Source of the DNA: Tausonia pullulans
Taxonomy: Eukaryota > Basidiomycota > Tremellomycetes > Cystofilobasidiales > Mrakiaceae
Direction: 5' to 3'
DNA: 64,000 bases
Assembly: GCA_951802195.1 (NCBI GenBank)
Contig: OX637624.1
Span: forward strand, 62,001 to 126,000
Shown: positions 1 through 13,076 of the stretch, in pieces
How the letters are laid out: each line of letters begins with the position of its first letter
How positions within the stretch are numbered: the stretch's first letter is position 1
The notes under the pieces: model-generated
Told to the model about the DNA's origin: nothing
Seen by the model: the letters and a program-made list of their open reading frames with translations, nothing else
Database searches by the model: none
Program-made: the position numbers and the translations under genes

Positions 1-3000
1 AGCTCGACAAGACCGAGCAGTACGTCTCGAAGCGGATGCTCGTCAACATCATCTGGGCCTTCTCTGGCGATGCCAAGCTCGACCGACGCGCTGAGATGGG
101 CGACTTCCTCCGCGGCAAGACGGCTGTCGACCTCCCACCGTTCTTGCCCGGCAGCTCCATCATTGATTACGACGTCGCCGTCGCGACGGGCGAGTGGACA
201 GCCTGGCAAGCCAAGGTACCCGTCATTGAGATCGACACGCACGCAGTCACGTCGGCGGACGTCGTCGTTCCGACGATCGATACGATCCGCCACGAGGAAG
301 TCCTCTACTCCTGGCTCTCTGAGCACAAGCCTCTCATGCTCTGCGGGCCACCCGGATCGGGTAAGACGATGACTCTCTTCAGCGCACTCCGAAAACTCCC
401 CCAGCTCGAGGTTGTTGGCCTGAATTTCTCGAGCGCGACTACGCCGGAGCTCATCCTCAAGACCTTCGAGCAGTACTGCGAGTACCGCAAGACACCCTCG
501 GGCGTTGTCCTTGCGCCCGTCCAGATCGGTCGGTGGCTCGTTGTCTTCTGCGACGAGATTAACCTCCCTGCGCTCGACCAGTACGGCACTCAGCGTGTCA
601 TCTCCTTCATCCGGCAGCTCGTCGAGAGCGGTGGGTTCTGGCGGACGAGCGACATGTCGTGGGTCAAGCTCGAGCGTATCCAATTCGTCGGCGCGTGTAA
701 CCCACCGACGGACCCCGGCCGTGTCCCACTGAGCCACAGGTTCCTCCGGCACGCGCCGCTCGTCATGGTCGACTACCCGGGCGAGATCTCGCTCAACCAG
801 ATTTACGGCACCTTCAACCGGGCCCTCCTCAAGGTCGTCCCTAACCTCCGGGCGTACGCTGAGCCCCTCACCGAGGCCATGGTCTCGTTCTACATCGCCT
901 CTCAGCGACGCTTCACAGCCGACGTGCAGGCGCACTACATCTACTCTCCTCGAGAGCTCACGCGCTGGATGCGTGGCATCTACGAGGCCCTCCGCCCGCT
1001 CGAATCGCTTTCGGTCGAGGGTCTCGTCCGCGTCTGGGCGCACGAGGCGCTCCGGCTGTTCCAGGATCGACTCGTTTCAGAGGACGAAAAGCGCTGGACG
1101 GATGAGAACATCGATGCCATCGCCCAAACGCACTTTCCGACGATCAATCACAGCGAGGCGCTCGAGCGACCGATTCTCTTCTCCAACTGGACCTCGCGCC
1201 ACTACCTCCCGGTCGACCGTGAGCAGCTGCGCGAGTACACCAAGGCTCGGCTTCGCGTCTTCCATGAAGAGGAGCTCGACGTCCAGCTTGTTCTCTTCAA
1301 CGACGTCCTCGACCACGTCCTCCGCATCGACCGTGTCTTCCGCCAGATCCAGGGTCACATGCTCTTGATTGGAGTTAGCGGTAGCGGCAAGGTGGGTGCA
1401 AGCGCGCTGACATGCGCTCTGAACGGTGGCTGATGTTTTTTCTTGCAGACTACACTCTCCCGATTCGTCGCCTGGATGAATGGTCTCAGCATCTTCCAGA
1501 TTAAGGTCTCCAACCGGTACACCGGCGATGACTTTGACGAGGATCTTCGAACCGTCCTTCGTCGGGCCGGATGCAAGGGCGAGAAGATCTGCTTCATCAT
1601 GGACGAATCTAACGTCCTCGACTCGGGCTTCCTCGAGCGGATGAACACGCTCCTTGCCAATGCCGAGGTCCCTGGACTCTTTGAGGGCGACGAGCACGCC
1701 GCGCTCATGACGGCGTGCAAGGAGGGCTCCCAGCGGGACGGCCTCATGCTCGACTCGCATGAAGAGCTCTACCGGTGGTTCACAGGTCAAGTCGCCAAGA
1801 ATCTGCACGTTGTCTTTACCATGGTGCGTTGTTCGCCACCCACCAGTTGAGACAAGCTCTACTGATGCCCTGTCTGCCCCCAGAACCCGCCCGAGAATGG
1901 CCTCGCATCCCGAGCGGCGACGTCGCCTGCGCTCTTCAACCGTTGCGTGCTCGACTGGTTCGGCGACTGGTCCGATCAGGCGCTCTACCAGGTTGGATTC
2001 GAGTTTACCCAGACACTCGATCTCGACGTTCCGTCGTACGCGCCACCACAGTCCTTCCCCGTTGCCTACCGGAATCTGGCGCTCCCTCCGACACACCGGC
2101 TCGCGCTTGTCAATGCTCTCGTATTTGTTCACCAGTCTATCTATCAGGTCAACCAACGCCTGAGCCGTCGCGAGGGCCGCTACAACCATGTCACGCCTCG
2201 GCACTACCTCGACTTGTGCGTGTTGGCATCGTCTCCTCCCTTCGTACATCAACAGCTGACTCTCTGCCTTGTGCTACCTTCTAGCATCGACCAGTATGTT
2301 CGTCTTTATAACGAGAAGCGAAATGAGCTTGAGGAGCAGCAGCGGCACCTCAATGTCGGTCTCGACAAGCTCCGGGACACAGTCAGCCAGGTCGAGCAGC
2401 TCCGCAAGAGTCTCGCCATCAAGCGAACCCAGCTCGAGGCCAAGGACGCTGAAGCGAACGACAAGCTCCGGCGAATGGTCACGGACCAGCAGGAAGCCGA
2501 GCAAAAGAAGGCGTCGTCCATCGAGATCCAGGCGGCGCTCGCCCGGCAAGACGTCGAGATCAAGGCCCGCAGCGACGTCGTCCAGGCGGATCTGGACGAG
2601 GCCGAGCCCGCAGTCCTTGACGCCCAGGCAGCAGTCCGGAACATCCGCAAGCAACATTTAACCGAGGTAAGGTCGATGGCCAACCCGCCGGAGGCCGTCA
2701 AACTCGCAATGGAGTCCGTCTGCACTGTCCTCGGCCATAAAATCGAGAGTTGGAAGACCGTCCAGGGTATCCTCCGCCGAGACGACTTCATCCCGAGCAT
2801 CACCTCGTTCGACACGACCAAGATGACGCGCCAGCTGCGCGATAAGATGTACCGCGAATACCTTGGCCGGCCGGGCTACACGTTTGAGAACGTTGACCGG
2901 GCGTCCAAGGCGTGCGGCCCGCTTGTCAAATGGGTCATCGCGCAAGTCCGGTTTTCAGACATTTTGGACAAGGTCGAGCCCCTCCGTGCCGAAGTCCAGT

Positions 3001-6000
3001 CACTCGAGGACCAAGCGGCGCAGACAAAGCACCAGGCGGCGACGATGATGGAGCTCATCGCCGAGCTCGAGGCAAGCATCGCCCAGTACAAGGACGAGTA
3101 CGCGCTCCTCATCTCGGAGACGCAGGCGATCAAGAGCGAGATGGAGCGCGTCCAGACCAAGGTAGACCGGAGCATGACACTTCTCGACAGCCTCTCATCC
3201 GAGAAGGAGCGTTGGGAGAGTGGCAGCAAAACGTTCGAGGCCGAGATGAGCACCATCGTTGGCGACGTCCTCCTCTCGGCAGCTTTCCTCGCCTACGCAG
3301 GCTTTTTCGACCAGCAATACCGCGAGCTCATGTGGCAGGAGTGGTCGGACCACCTCACTGAGGCCGGTATCCGCTTCAAGACTGAGCTTTCGCTGCCAGA
3401 GTATCTCTCCTCAGCCGACGATCGGCTCAGTTGGCAATCCAAATCGCTCCCCTCGGATACGCTCTCGAACGAGAATGCCATCATGCTCCAGCGTTTCAGC
3501 CGGTACCCTCTCATTATCGACCCAACGGGCCAAGCGACGACGTTCCTCCTCAACGAGTACCGCGACCGCAAGATCACCGTCACAAGCTTCCTCGATGACT
3601 CGTTCCTCAAGAACCTCGAGAGCGCCCTCCGATTTGGCAATCCAATTCTCATACAAGACGTTGAACACCTCGATCCCATCCTTAACGCCGTCCTTAACAA
3701 GGAGATCAAGCGAACCGGCGGCCGTGTCCTTATCCGGCTCGGTAACCAGGACATCGACTTCTCGCCGGCCTTTACCATGTTCCTCTCGACCCGGGACCCA
3801 TCGGTCGAATTTTCACCGGATATCTGCTCGCGCGTCACGTTCGTCAATTTCACAATGACGCGGGCGTCGCTGCAGAGCCAGTCGCTCGACAAGGTTCTCA
3901 AAGTCGAGCGGCCCGACACGGACCGCAAACGGACAGACCTTATCAAACTGCAGGGCGAGTTCCGACTCCGGCTCCGGCACCTCGAAAAGTCGCTTCTCCA
4001 GGCACTCAACGAGGCGAGCGGCAATATCCTTGACGACGACAAGGTTATTGATACGCTTGAAACCCTCAAGCGCGAGGCCGCCGAGGTCACCAAGAAGGTC
4101 GAGGAGACGGACATCGTCATGCGCGAAGTTGAGGGGGTGACATCCGAGTACCTCCCGCTCGCGCGGTCGTGCAGTCAAATCTTCTTCCTACTCGATCAGC
4201 TCGGCCAGATCCACCACTTCTATTCCTTCTCCCTCGCACGTTTCCTGGACATCTTCGACTTTGTTCTCGGGATCAACCCGAACCTCCATGGCGTTCGCGA
4301 TCCAGCCGCCCGGCTCTCCATCATCCGACGCGACCTCTTCATCGTCGTCTATCGTCGCGTCTCGTCGGCTCTGATTCACGCAGACCGCCAGGTGCTCTCG
4401 CTACTACTTGCCCAGCTCTTCCTCCGCGGCCAGGACCCAGGTCTGGCGGACGAACTCGACCTCCTTCTCGACGCGGCCCCCGGCATCGACGCTCCGTCCC
4501 AAACGTCAGGCTCACTTCTCGACTCTGAGCAGCTCGGCCAGCTCGCGCTCTACTCACAGACGTCCTCCTTCAAGCCCGTCTTAGAGCATTTGGAGGAGAA
4601 TCGCGACGCTTGGGCTGCGATGGTAGAGTCAAACGAACCCGAGTTGGCTATCCCTGCTAACCTCTGGAAGAACGAGACCTGTGAGCCCCTTGCTTGTATG
4701 CATCTGCAAAATTTCCTCGTATCTCGTATCTCATCGCTGTCGTTCCTATCTCCCCTTCAGCCCTCGCCCGAAGCTGCCACACTGTGCTCCTTATGCGCGC
4801 CGTTCGGCCCGACCGGCTCCAGGCGGCGGCCAGCAATTTTGTCAGTCTTGTCTTTGGTGCTCAACTCGAGACGGAGGACGACCTCCAGACGATCGCCGAT
4901 CAATCATCGCCCATTACCCCGATCGCGCTCGCCAGCGTCCCGGGTCACGACGCAGCCTTCCGGGTCGAAAACCTCTACGCCGGCACGGGGCAGCTCATCT
5001 CCGGTTCGTGATGCCTTCTAGTAAGATGATTGTCGCTGACGCTCCTCCTCTCTTGCCCTCTTCAGTTGCCATGGGAAGCGCCGAGGGTCTCTGGAACGCT
5101 GATCAAGCCATCGCTGAGGCCGCCCGCTCCGGCAAGTCGGTCCTTCTCAAAAACACTCACCTCGTCTCAAGCTGGCTCTCGTCCGGCCTGGAGAAGAAAC
5201 TGCAAACCCTTCGTCCGAACCCTCATTTCAGGCTCTTCCTCACTATGGAGACCTCCCCGAAGGTGGGTCGCAATCAGATCACTGTGGACTTCTGTCTCTG
5301 TGCTTACAACGAACCTTTGATGTACCCCAGATCCCCACCTCGATTCTCCGGAGCTCCCGCGTTCTCATGAACGAGCCACCTCGCGGCCTGAAGGCCACTC
5401 TTCTCCTGGGCCTGAAGAGCCTCCCGGCGAAGCAGCTATTGCAGGGTCCCACCGAGAAACACCGCCGTGCGTCACTCGCTCGCTCGATTGCCTCCTTGAT
5501 GTTTTGTTCTGCTCTTTCGACTGACTGAACCCACACTTCCGCCTCCAGTTTACCTGCTCGCCTGCTTCCTCCATGCTATCGTCCAGGAGCGCCTCACGTA
5601 CGAACCGCTCGGATGGTCCAAGGTGAGCAACGTTGGACTGTTTTGGTACCCTCTACGATGGAGCTTACCCGCTCTCGTGTTTATCAGGCCTACGAGGTCA
5701 ATGATTCAGAGCTTGCGGCCGCCTTCCGGGCCATCGACATCTCGCTCGAGGCTTTCTCAACAAGGTCCAACGTGGACCCTCGGTCCCTTCCGTGGACATC
5801 GCTTCGTGTCCTCCTCACCGAGTCGATCTATGGCGGCAAGCTTGGAGAGAGCGAGGTGAGTGGGGTCCTAGATCTGTCTTCTGCTACAAAGACTGATCTG
5901 CATGATTCCACCCGCCGGCCCACAGTTTGATGGACGCATCCTCAAGACGTTCGTCGACTCAATTTTCTCCCCCTCAGCCTTTGACGGCGCCCCGCTCGTC

Positions 6001-7294
6001 CCGTCCTCGCTCCTCGGCCCGGCCCTGCTGTCGCCGGAGGGCACCCAGATTTCGAGTTATCTCGAGTGGGCCAATTCGCTTCCCGACAGGAACCCGACAT
6101 CGTGGCTTAACCTTGCCGATTCGGCTGCCAAGGTCGTCGCCTCTGCTCAGGGTGGGTGCCCCGTTTCTCACCAGGCTTCTGTTCTTTCCCCAACTGGCTG
6201 ACATTTGCATTCTGCCCCTCATTCAGGCCGCAACCTGCTTCGGAATTTGCGCAAAATGGTCTCAGTTGACGACGGCGAGACAGTCTCCAGCGGGCCCTCG
6301 GACTCAGACCGCCCCGCCTGGATGGTAAACCTTCTACGCTACTGCGAGCAGGCCCTCGCTCTTCTGCCCAAGGTACGCAATGCGCGCGCATACAGTTGAG
6401 AAAGCCTCGACTCATCCCATCCCCAAACCTTCTCTCCAGACCGTCTCGCAGCCGACCGGAGACGCTGCCAACCCTATCTTCCGCTGCTTCCTCCGCGAGT
6501 TCCTCATCGCTAAAAGGTGAGACTTATTCTCTTCTCGGTGCCTCAACTCGACAGCCTGTTCTGACGCCCTACTCATCTCAGACTCCTCACTACTGTCCTG
6601 CGTGACATCCAAGCGCTCAAAGAAGTCGTCGAGGGCACGAGAAAGCAGACGAACGATCTCCGGAGCCTCATCTCAGACCTCATCAAGGGCACTGTCCCGG
6701 CGTCCTGGGCCAAGTTCAAAATGCTTCGCGGCTCTACCGCAAACCAATTCCTCGTCTCGTTTGCCGCCAGGCTTGCCCAGCTCGACAAGGTCTCCCGCGA
6801 GGGCGTCCTCACCCCGGTCACGCTCTCGCTCCTCTTCTCACCGACGGGCTACCTCTCAGCAACTCAGCAGCACGCCGCGCGGGCGAGCAAGCTGAGTCTC
6901 GAGCTCTTCCGCCTCGTCCTCGACCTCGGCGAGAAGCAGGACGGATTGTCGTACACTCTCACTGGTGCGATTTCCTTCTCTGACCTCTGTGTGTCCCCTC
7001 AAGCTGAGTTTCCCTGCTCCTTCAGGAACCGAAATCCACGGCGCCACGTTCCACAACGGGTCCCTCCACCTCTCCGACACCGTCTCTCGGCCTAACGAGG
7101 TTTACCTCCGCTGGGAAAAGCGTCTCACCTCCGCGAACGAGGGCGGCTCGGCCATCAACGAGACGGAGGATGACGCAGTCCTCCTGCCGGTTTACCTCAA
7201 CAGCGACCGTAAGGACGCGCTCTTTTCATCCGTCGTTCGCATCTCGGGCGAGAAGGACGACTTTGTGACGCGCTCAGTCGCCCTTACTGCCTGA
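1..7294 (+). CDS. DYN1: cytoplasmic dynein heavy chain, C-terminal part (5' end outside window)
   Basis: Motor subunit of cytoplasmic dynein, an ATP-driven minus-end microtubule motor. The frame is already open at base 3, so the tail, linker and AAA1-2 lie upstream. Visible parts in order: AAA3 with Walker A GPPGSGKT near 345-365 and Walker [11 protein letters not shown] near 545-570; AAA4 P-loop GVSGSGKTT, split by the first intron (1392-1448); a long stalk coiled coil with the microtubule-binding tip at about 2285-3240; AAA5, AAA6 and the C-terminal domain to the stop at 7292-7294. About 14 exons. Introns seen at 1392-1448, 1824-1883, 2216-2284, 4681-4760, 5004-5065, 5263-5330, 5467-5548, 5623-5687, 5856-5925, 6152-6226, 6373-6439, 6517-6581 and 6965-7025. 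The 2216-2284 intron is 69 nt without a stop, so simple translation reads through it. No defect seen. Confidence 0.97.
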
Positions 7295-7496
7295 GCTTTC
7301 TTTGCCTTAGCCCATACCATTTGATACGAATGAAATACACTGTCGCTTATCCGATCGACGAAAGGACGGGTTGTGGAACCGTGCGGTTCACGACGTTGAC
7401 CTTTCCTCCTCCACCGCCTCTCTTCTTGCTTTCGTCCGGCAACCTCCATCTCCACCCAATCCCAATTCCCCCCTCCCGCTTCAGTCCACATCCAGT

Positions 7497-10400
7497 ATGA
7501 GCCAGGCTATCACGAAGGCGACGTCTATCGCGTCCGACGCCGTCCACCTCGCTTTCTACCTCCCACCAGACGCGTCGGGCTCGCTTGCGACCGCGACCGC
7601 CCTCGCCTCCCGGCTTACCGCACACGCTCAGGCGCTCCTGCCTAAAGATTGGATCTGGCATCGGGACACGCTAGAGCTCAAGACTTCGAGGAGAAAGACC
7701 AAATCGGTCAGGGGCGTCGATGAAAAGGGCGAATGGTTCCTTCAAGGCGTCATGCGCGTCGGCGACTCGATCGAGGACGAGTGGGTCGCCCTCTGGCTTA
7801 TGAGGGAGCTGACGGGCGCATTTGAAGGCGTCATTGGATCGTGAGTCTTGATCTGACCTGTCTGTCGAGAGAGTAATTGTGGAGCAAGAGTGCACGCTGA
7901 CGGCGTCGTTCCATCGGCTTCCCTCCTGGTACTCGTCAGGATCTACGACGCCGACGGCGACTTCCTTCTCATCGAGGCCGCCCAGGTGCTTCCACCCTGG
8001 GTCACTCCGGACAACTCGGAGAATCGGGTGAGTCCTTTCTCGAACCGCGCTGCGATTCAAGAGGGCACGCGTCCTACCTGCCTGACTGACGCGTCGTCAT
8101 CCTTGTCTGTCTGTCTCGTCTGTCGTATTTCCTTCCCGCCGCTGGCTTGCTTCGCTAGGTCTGGATCGCCAACGCCCACCTTCACCTCATCCCACTCGAT
8201 GTCTCCTCGCCCGTCTCCACTCGACCACCCCTTCACGAGCGCCGGGCGATCAACAACGATGACATGGACGACGAGACAGAGCTCGCGCCGGGTGCCTGGG
8301 TCTCGGTGGAGAAAGCGCTCGCCGAAATTCGAGCCGGCCGGTGGCGAAATCAGGAGGTTGAGGGAGTTGTCTGGAGCCGGATAGCAAGGTGAACAACCAG
8401 CCCTCCTGTTCCGAGGAGCTGAAGGAAGGCTGACTTGCGGTGGGCCTTGCGCGCGACAGCTATCCAACCGCGCTTCAGGAGCATCAACAGCGGACGACAC
8501 TCTATCTCCCGATCAAGATCGCCCAGGCCCTCCACCGAGAGCCCTCGCTCATCCAGAAAGCCGTCGAGACGTTTTATACACGCGAACCAACACAATTGCG
8601 CGTGAGTGTTTGGATTGCTGTTGCTCTTTCGCACTTCGTCCTTGCTGATGTTTGCCTCAAAGCGCGCCGCCAAGATGACCCGCTTCCCACCTGCCGCGTC
8701 CGTCCTTTCGCAGATCACCATGACGCGCGTCGCCTACGCCCAGCTTGATGGCCAAGAGTTCTGGCCGAGCAAGGCATTCGGGCCCGAATGGACTGAGCCG
8801 ATGAGCTCAGACTCGGCCGGGCAGGAGAAGGCTCGTCGGGAGCGGGGCGTTAAGGTCGCCGTCGGCTTCGAGATCCTATGCGGAGAGTCGAAAGCCAGGG
8901 CGAAAGAGTTCCCGGGGCTCGGAGAGGGGGAGGAGCAGGTGCGTCTGGCTCTCATGGTTGCGGCGCTGTGAGCAAGGCTGATCAGCTTCATTAGGCGACC
9001 GCACGAATATCGGCGCTCAAGCTCGACGATGAATTCATCCGTTATCTTGAAACGCTGAAGAAGGCTGGATGGTTTCCAAAGGGCGAGATCGATGGCAGCA
9101 AGCGGTGGAAGGAGCGGGAAGACGAGGCGGCAAGGGGTTGGATCAAGATTTGCAAGACCAATGATGACGAGTGAGTCGTGCCCTGGCCCTTTACCAGCTG
9201 CGATCATGGCTGATCGGCTGTGCGTTTTCTCACCAGTCGTTCCTCGAGACCGACGTTTTCGACCCTCTTTGAAGTCGCGCTCGCTCGCCCCGGTCCCTCA
9301 ACAGCCGCTGAGCTCGCTCCCCCAGCCGACTGCCCGGATGACTCGGATGACTGGCTTCAAGTTGACCCCGTCCAGCTTGAGGACTTGATGAAGGAACGTT
9401 CGACGGGCGGCTTTAATGCAACGCCTGCGTCGGCGAATGCCGAGGGCTCAATGGACGTCGATGAAGAGACACAGGGCGTTCAAGAGTTGGATGCCATCGC
9501 GAAGCGAGTCGGTGGATTCGTTGAGGGCAAGGGAGAAGTCGAGGGCGCTATCTTTGACGAGTAGGTGCTCCGCGCTAGTCAACCGGCACCTGCGAGAAGC
9601 TGACCGCGCGCTCCGTTACAGCGAGATGCTCTCAGACGACGATGGAGAAGATGAAAACGACGACGAGATGGACCGAGATCTCATGCCCTCGGACGACGAC
9701 GATTCGGCTGACGACGACGGTCATCCTCTACCCTCCGTTTCCGCCCTCCCCCCCGCTGAAATTGAGGCTCGCAAGGCCGCCCTTGTCGCGCCGTTTGACG
9801 TGTCTGACTGGGGCCACAAGTCGCAGCTCTCAGCGCAATCGGCCTCAACCCAGGCTCCCGCAGAGGAGAAGGAGGCGCGTCCGTCATCGTCGAGCTCGGC
9901 CACCACCCCCGCTTCCCAGTCCGCCTCGACATCGGCTCTTCCCATCTCGTCCGAGACGCGCAAACTCGAGGAGCTAGATCGGCGGCAAAGGATCAAGGAC
10001 CTGAAAGACGAGGAGGCTAAGAACCTCCCGCCGATCAAGATGCGCCGGCCGCTCCTCCCTCGAGACCAGTTTGATGGAGTCGACTCAGATGACGACAGCG
10101 ACGGCGAGGGCAATGGTGCGGCTGATCATGGCGAGGACGCTCGGTCCATCAAGGCTGCCATGAAGCGGGAAGGCATGGACATCGACGACGGAAAGGGGAA
10201 GGACGACGGCGAGAACGATGAAGATGATGACGATAAGGACCAGTCCCATGTCGTCCGGGACTTCGAGGTCGACATGGCGCAGGAGGAGGAGGACTTCCTC
10301 AAGTTTGCGCGCGAGGCCCTTGGCGTGGATGAGGGCATGTGGGAGAGCATCCTCAGCGAGCGAGCCGGTCGTGGCTGTGAGTGGTCTCCATTCTCCTCAT

Positions 10401-11169
10401 TCCTCCACCAATTCTATGCACTGACACCCTCTGCCTTGCTCAAGCGTTCGTACCCTCTTCATCGAAGGGGAAGGGTAAAGCGACTGTCCCATTGCTTCCC
10501 ACATCGGGCCTCAAGTCCGCCTCTCTTTCTTCGCAATCGCCAGCTGACAAAGTCAAGACCTCGAAGTCGGTCAATTTCGGGGAGCAGAAGGCTGCGGAGG
10601 GCACTCCAATGCCCATTCCCAAGGACCCCGTCGTCCCTGGCCCTCGCGAGACGCGCCAGCGGGCCGGTCAGCTGCAGACGGGCACGCCAGACCCGTCACT
10701 CGATTCGTTCGAGGCCGTTATGCGCGCGATGGACGCCGAACTTGAAAAGAGGAAGGCAGCTAATTCCTCGGCGGACAAACCTGCGCCCTCTGCTGCTTCT
10801 GGCCCTCCTCTAAAACAACCTTCATCCGCAGGGCAGAGGCTTGCCCAGCCGCAGAGGGTGCCGTCCACCCCCGTCCACCTAACAACGGCGACCCCCTCAT
10901 CCTCGGACAAGCCACCAAAGTCGACGTCCGTTGTGGAGGAGGAGGACGAGGACGACCCGCTTGCGATGATGGATGCCGAGCTTCGGGCGGCGCTTCTCGC
11001 AGCGGGCGACGTCAGTGACGATGAGGAGGGCGTGGACGGGCTGGACGAGGACCAGGCGCTCGATTACGGCGTCATCAAGAATTTTCTCAAGAGCTTCGAG
11101 GCGCAGGGCGGTATGGCTGGTCCGGCGGGCAATCTGCTCGGTCGGCTGGGGAAGAATAGCGGCAAGTGA
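7497..11169 (+). CDS. ecdysoneless / SGT1 family protein
   Basis: Member of the ecdysoneless (ECD; fungal SGT1-type, Pfam SGT1/PF07093) family. Animal members act in cell-cycle and splicing-related processes; the fungal role is less clear. The N-terminal domain has the family signatures DSIEDEWVALWLM and DADGDFLLIEAAQVLPPW. The C-terminal half is rich in Asp, Glu, Ser and Pro, with acidic blocks near 9630-9720 and 10180-10240, as is usual for ECD proteins. Nine exons: 7497-7840, 7940-8027, 8159-8388, 8460-8601, 8663-8938, 8995-9170, 9237-9560, 9622-10376 and 10445-11169. An in-frame ATG exists at 7371, but the one at 7497 fits the family N-terminus better. The gene starts 202 bp after the dynein stop on the same strand. 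Confidence 0.92.
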
Positions 11170-12055
11170 AGGACGACGATTACATGAGATGCAGTTGAAA
11201 TCGGCCGAATGTGGTCAACCTTCCATGCCATTCCTCGTCCCATCGGTGCTTCGGGCCTAATTTTGGTCTGGGCCCACTCTGCTCTGGCGTCTTTGTTGTG
11301 CTCTTTTCCAAGCTGGATTTCCCATGCGTCTTGGACGAAGCGCGCCGCGGTTTCGGATTTAGTCCCTGCTCCCCGCGTGGCGGGCCCGAGACAACCCGCC
11401 AGGCCCGCCCGCAGACACGCGAGAGCAAGAATACTCGCCCACTTTGATGGTGTCTCGGCCCTCTCTGCCGTCTCAGCATTGTTGAGATTTGGCCGCCTAC
11501 CAGTCTTAACCCTCCTCAATGGAGAGCGTTCGCATAGGAACATCGAAATATAGAAGTATCTCCTAAGGCTGTCTGAAAGAACTCTCAGTAAACAAGGCTG
11601 GCGTTTTGAAAAGAACGGCGCTGTAACGTCCTGCGGAGGGATGAAGGGCTCTCGGACCCCACCTTGCCCTCCCTTAACGTCTGTCAGCTGAGACTTATTC
11701 TGAGACCGAACGGGGCAAAGGTTTCAATACCGGAGGCTTATCTCTGCTCACATCTAACCTCTGCGGAGCTACGGCCGTACGACAACTCGGTTTTTAACCC
11801 TATAGCTTGAGACGAAGGTCCTTCGGCCACTATGCCGGACGAATTGTGGCGCTCTCCACATCTGTGGTGGGCTAGGGCATCTGCCATTTTGATGTCTCAA
11901 GAAGGTGGCCTTTCCACGGGAGATCCCTCATCTTTCACCCTCCCAATGTTGCTGGCAGCGTTGACCCTCCAACGACCACTCTTCAATTCATCTCTCCTCA
12001 ACCCTCTCCCCTCTTTCCTCTTCCACTCATCTTCCTTACGCTCCTTTCCTCCACC
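11170..12055. other. intergenic, no gene recognised
   Basis: Between the ECD-type gene and secreted protein A. Only short unsupported reading frames occur here on both strands. The last 150 bases are rich in C and T with many TCTC and CTCC runs, as expected of a promoter and 5' leader for the gene at 12056. Confidence 0.6.
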
Positions 12056-12674
12056 ATGCGCTTCGCAACTTACCTCGTCGCTGCCATCTCCATGGTCTCG
12101 ACCACCCTCGCAGCCGTTACTCCGGCCACTCCGGTCGAGAAACGCTTCGACGCTGGACCCTCGCACAGAACTTGCCCTAACTATGGATGTAAGCCAGCGT
12201 ACCAGCGTACCAGCGTCTCGGCTTCGTTATTCGGATAAAGTCAGTTTTTGACGCTCCAATTCTTCATATCAGTCATCTGCCCTACCAATGTTTTCCGCAA
12301 CGGCATTAATTTCAGCGCTGCAACTGATGTTATCGGCCGTACGACCTGCACGGTAAGTCTGCCTGCAACCATTCCGATCATTTTTGACCGGCGAGACCCT
12401 TCCCGACTTACTTTCTTCACGACTACAATAGTACTCCAGGGCTAGCCCTCCCCTGAACAACAGGGTCTGTGTCTATGACAACGCAACCGGCGAGCGTCTC
12501 CTTGGCCTTAGCTACGGTACAGCTTGCCCCCGCACGGCTCCGAGGGGCTGCCAGAACGAACAAAACTCCGGCATCACCTTTTTCGGGAAGAGGAAGCTCT
12601 CCAAGGCCGAGGAAAGGCTCTCTCGCTCTCAGTACAACCCCAAGAAGAGGCTCGCAGCGGCCAATGAGGAGTAG
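12056..12674 (+). CDS. small secreted cysteine-containing protein A
   Basis: Predicted secreted protein of 151 aa in three exons (12056-12188, 12273-12352, 12432-12674), all with GT-AG borders and consistent phase. It begins with a clear signal peptide (MRFATYLVAAISMVSTTLAA), then ATPVEKR, which looks like a Kex2-type Lys-Arg processing site. The mature part has about seven Cys and two N-glycosylation sequons (NFS, NAT). The tail is basic, with LSKAEERLSRSQYNPKK. Function unknown. The protein encoded at 26908-27468 shares its layout, a CxYxxN segment and the C-terminal LS(K/R)AE...(Q)(Y/F)NPKK motif, so the two look like paralogues. Confidence 0.75.
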
Positions 12675-13076
12675 AGGCAATGAGTGGACTGTTGGCCCGC
12701 TTGTCTTACTCCTCTCTTTCCGCCTTCCCTTTTATTGAACACTGCGCCATGAAGTTCTCAGTTTCCTCCTTGATTAGAAGCCCGTGATTCCTCCTTCTTT
12801 TTCCGACATCTTTTCTCCGTTTCATTTCTGCTCTTTTATGTTACTACGCCGTACCCTGCATCGTGCCTGTGTTGGGAAAGTGTCCAGCCAGCCCATGCTC
12901 TCTCCCCTGGCCGGTCATTCCTGGCTTGATCAATCGCATCCAACTCAAGGCGTCCGCATCAGTCCCGATGTTTCGGGTGTTCGCGTGAGGATTGGGCTTC
13001 GAGACCATGGGAGGTAAACATCGGGAAAGCTCGCACTAACGCGAGAGATAGGGACATCAAAGATGGCATCCGTGCT
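12675..13076. other. convergent 3' intergenic region
   Basis: Lies between the tail-to-tail ends of secreted protein A and RIC1. T-rich stretches follow the stop at 12674 and probably hold the 3' UTRs. No gene seen. Confidence 0.6.

Noticed and set aside
1077-2252. 391-codon minus-strand frame over dynein
   Set aside because: Antisense shadow of conserved dynein exons; crosses their introns.
7371-7496. Upstream in-frame ATG for the ECD-type gene
   Set aside because: The extra 42 residues are Ser/Pro-rich leader-like sequence; family N-termini match the ATG at 7497.
9416-10813. 465-codon frame overlapping the ECD-type gene
   Set aside because: It reads exon 8 in the right frame but runs through two introns; its ends do not fit the family.
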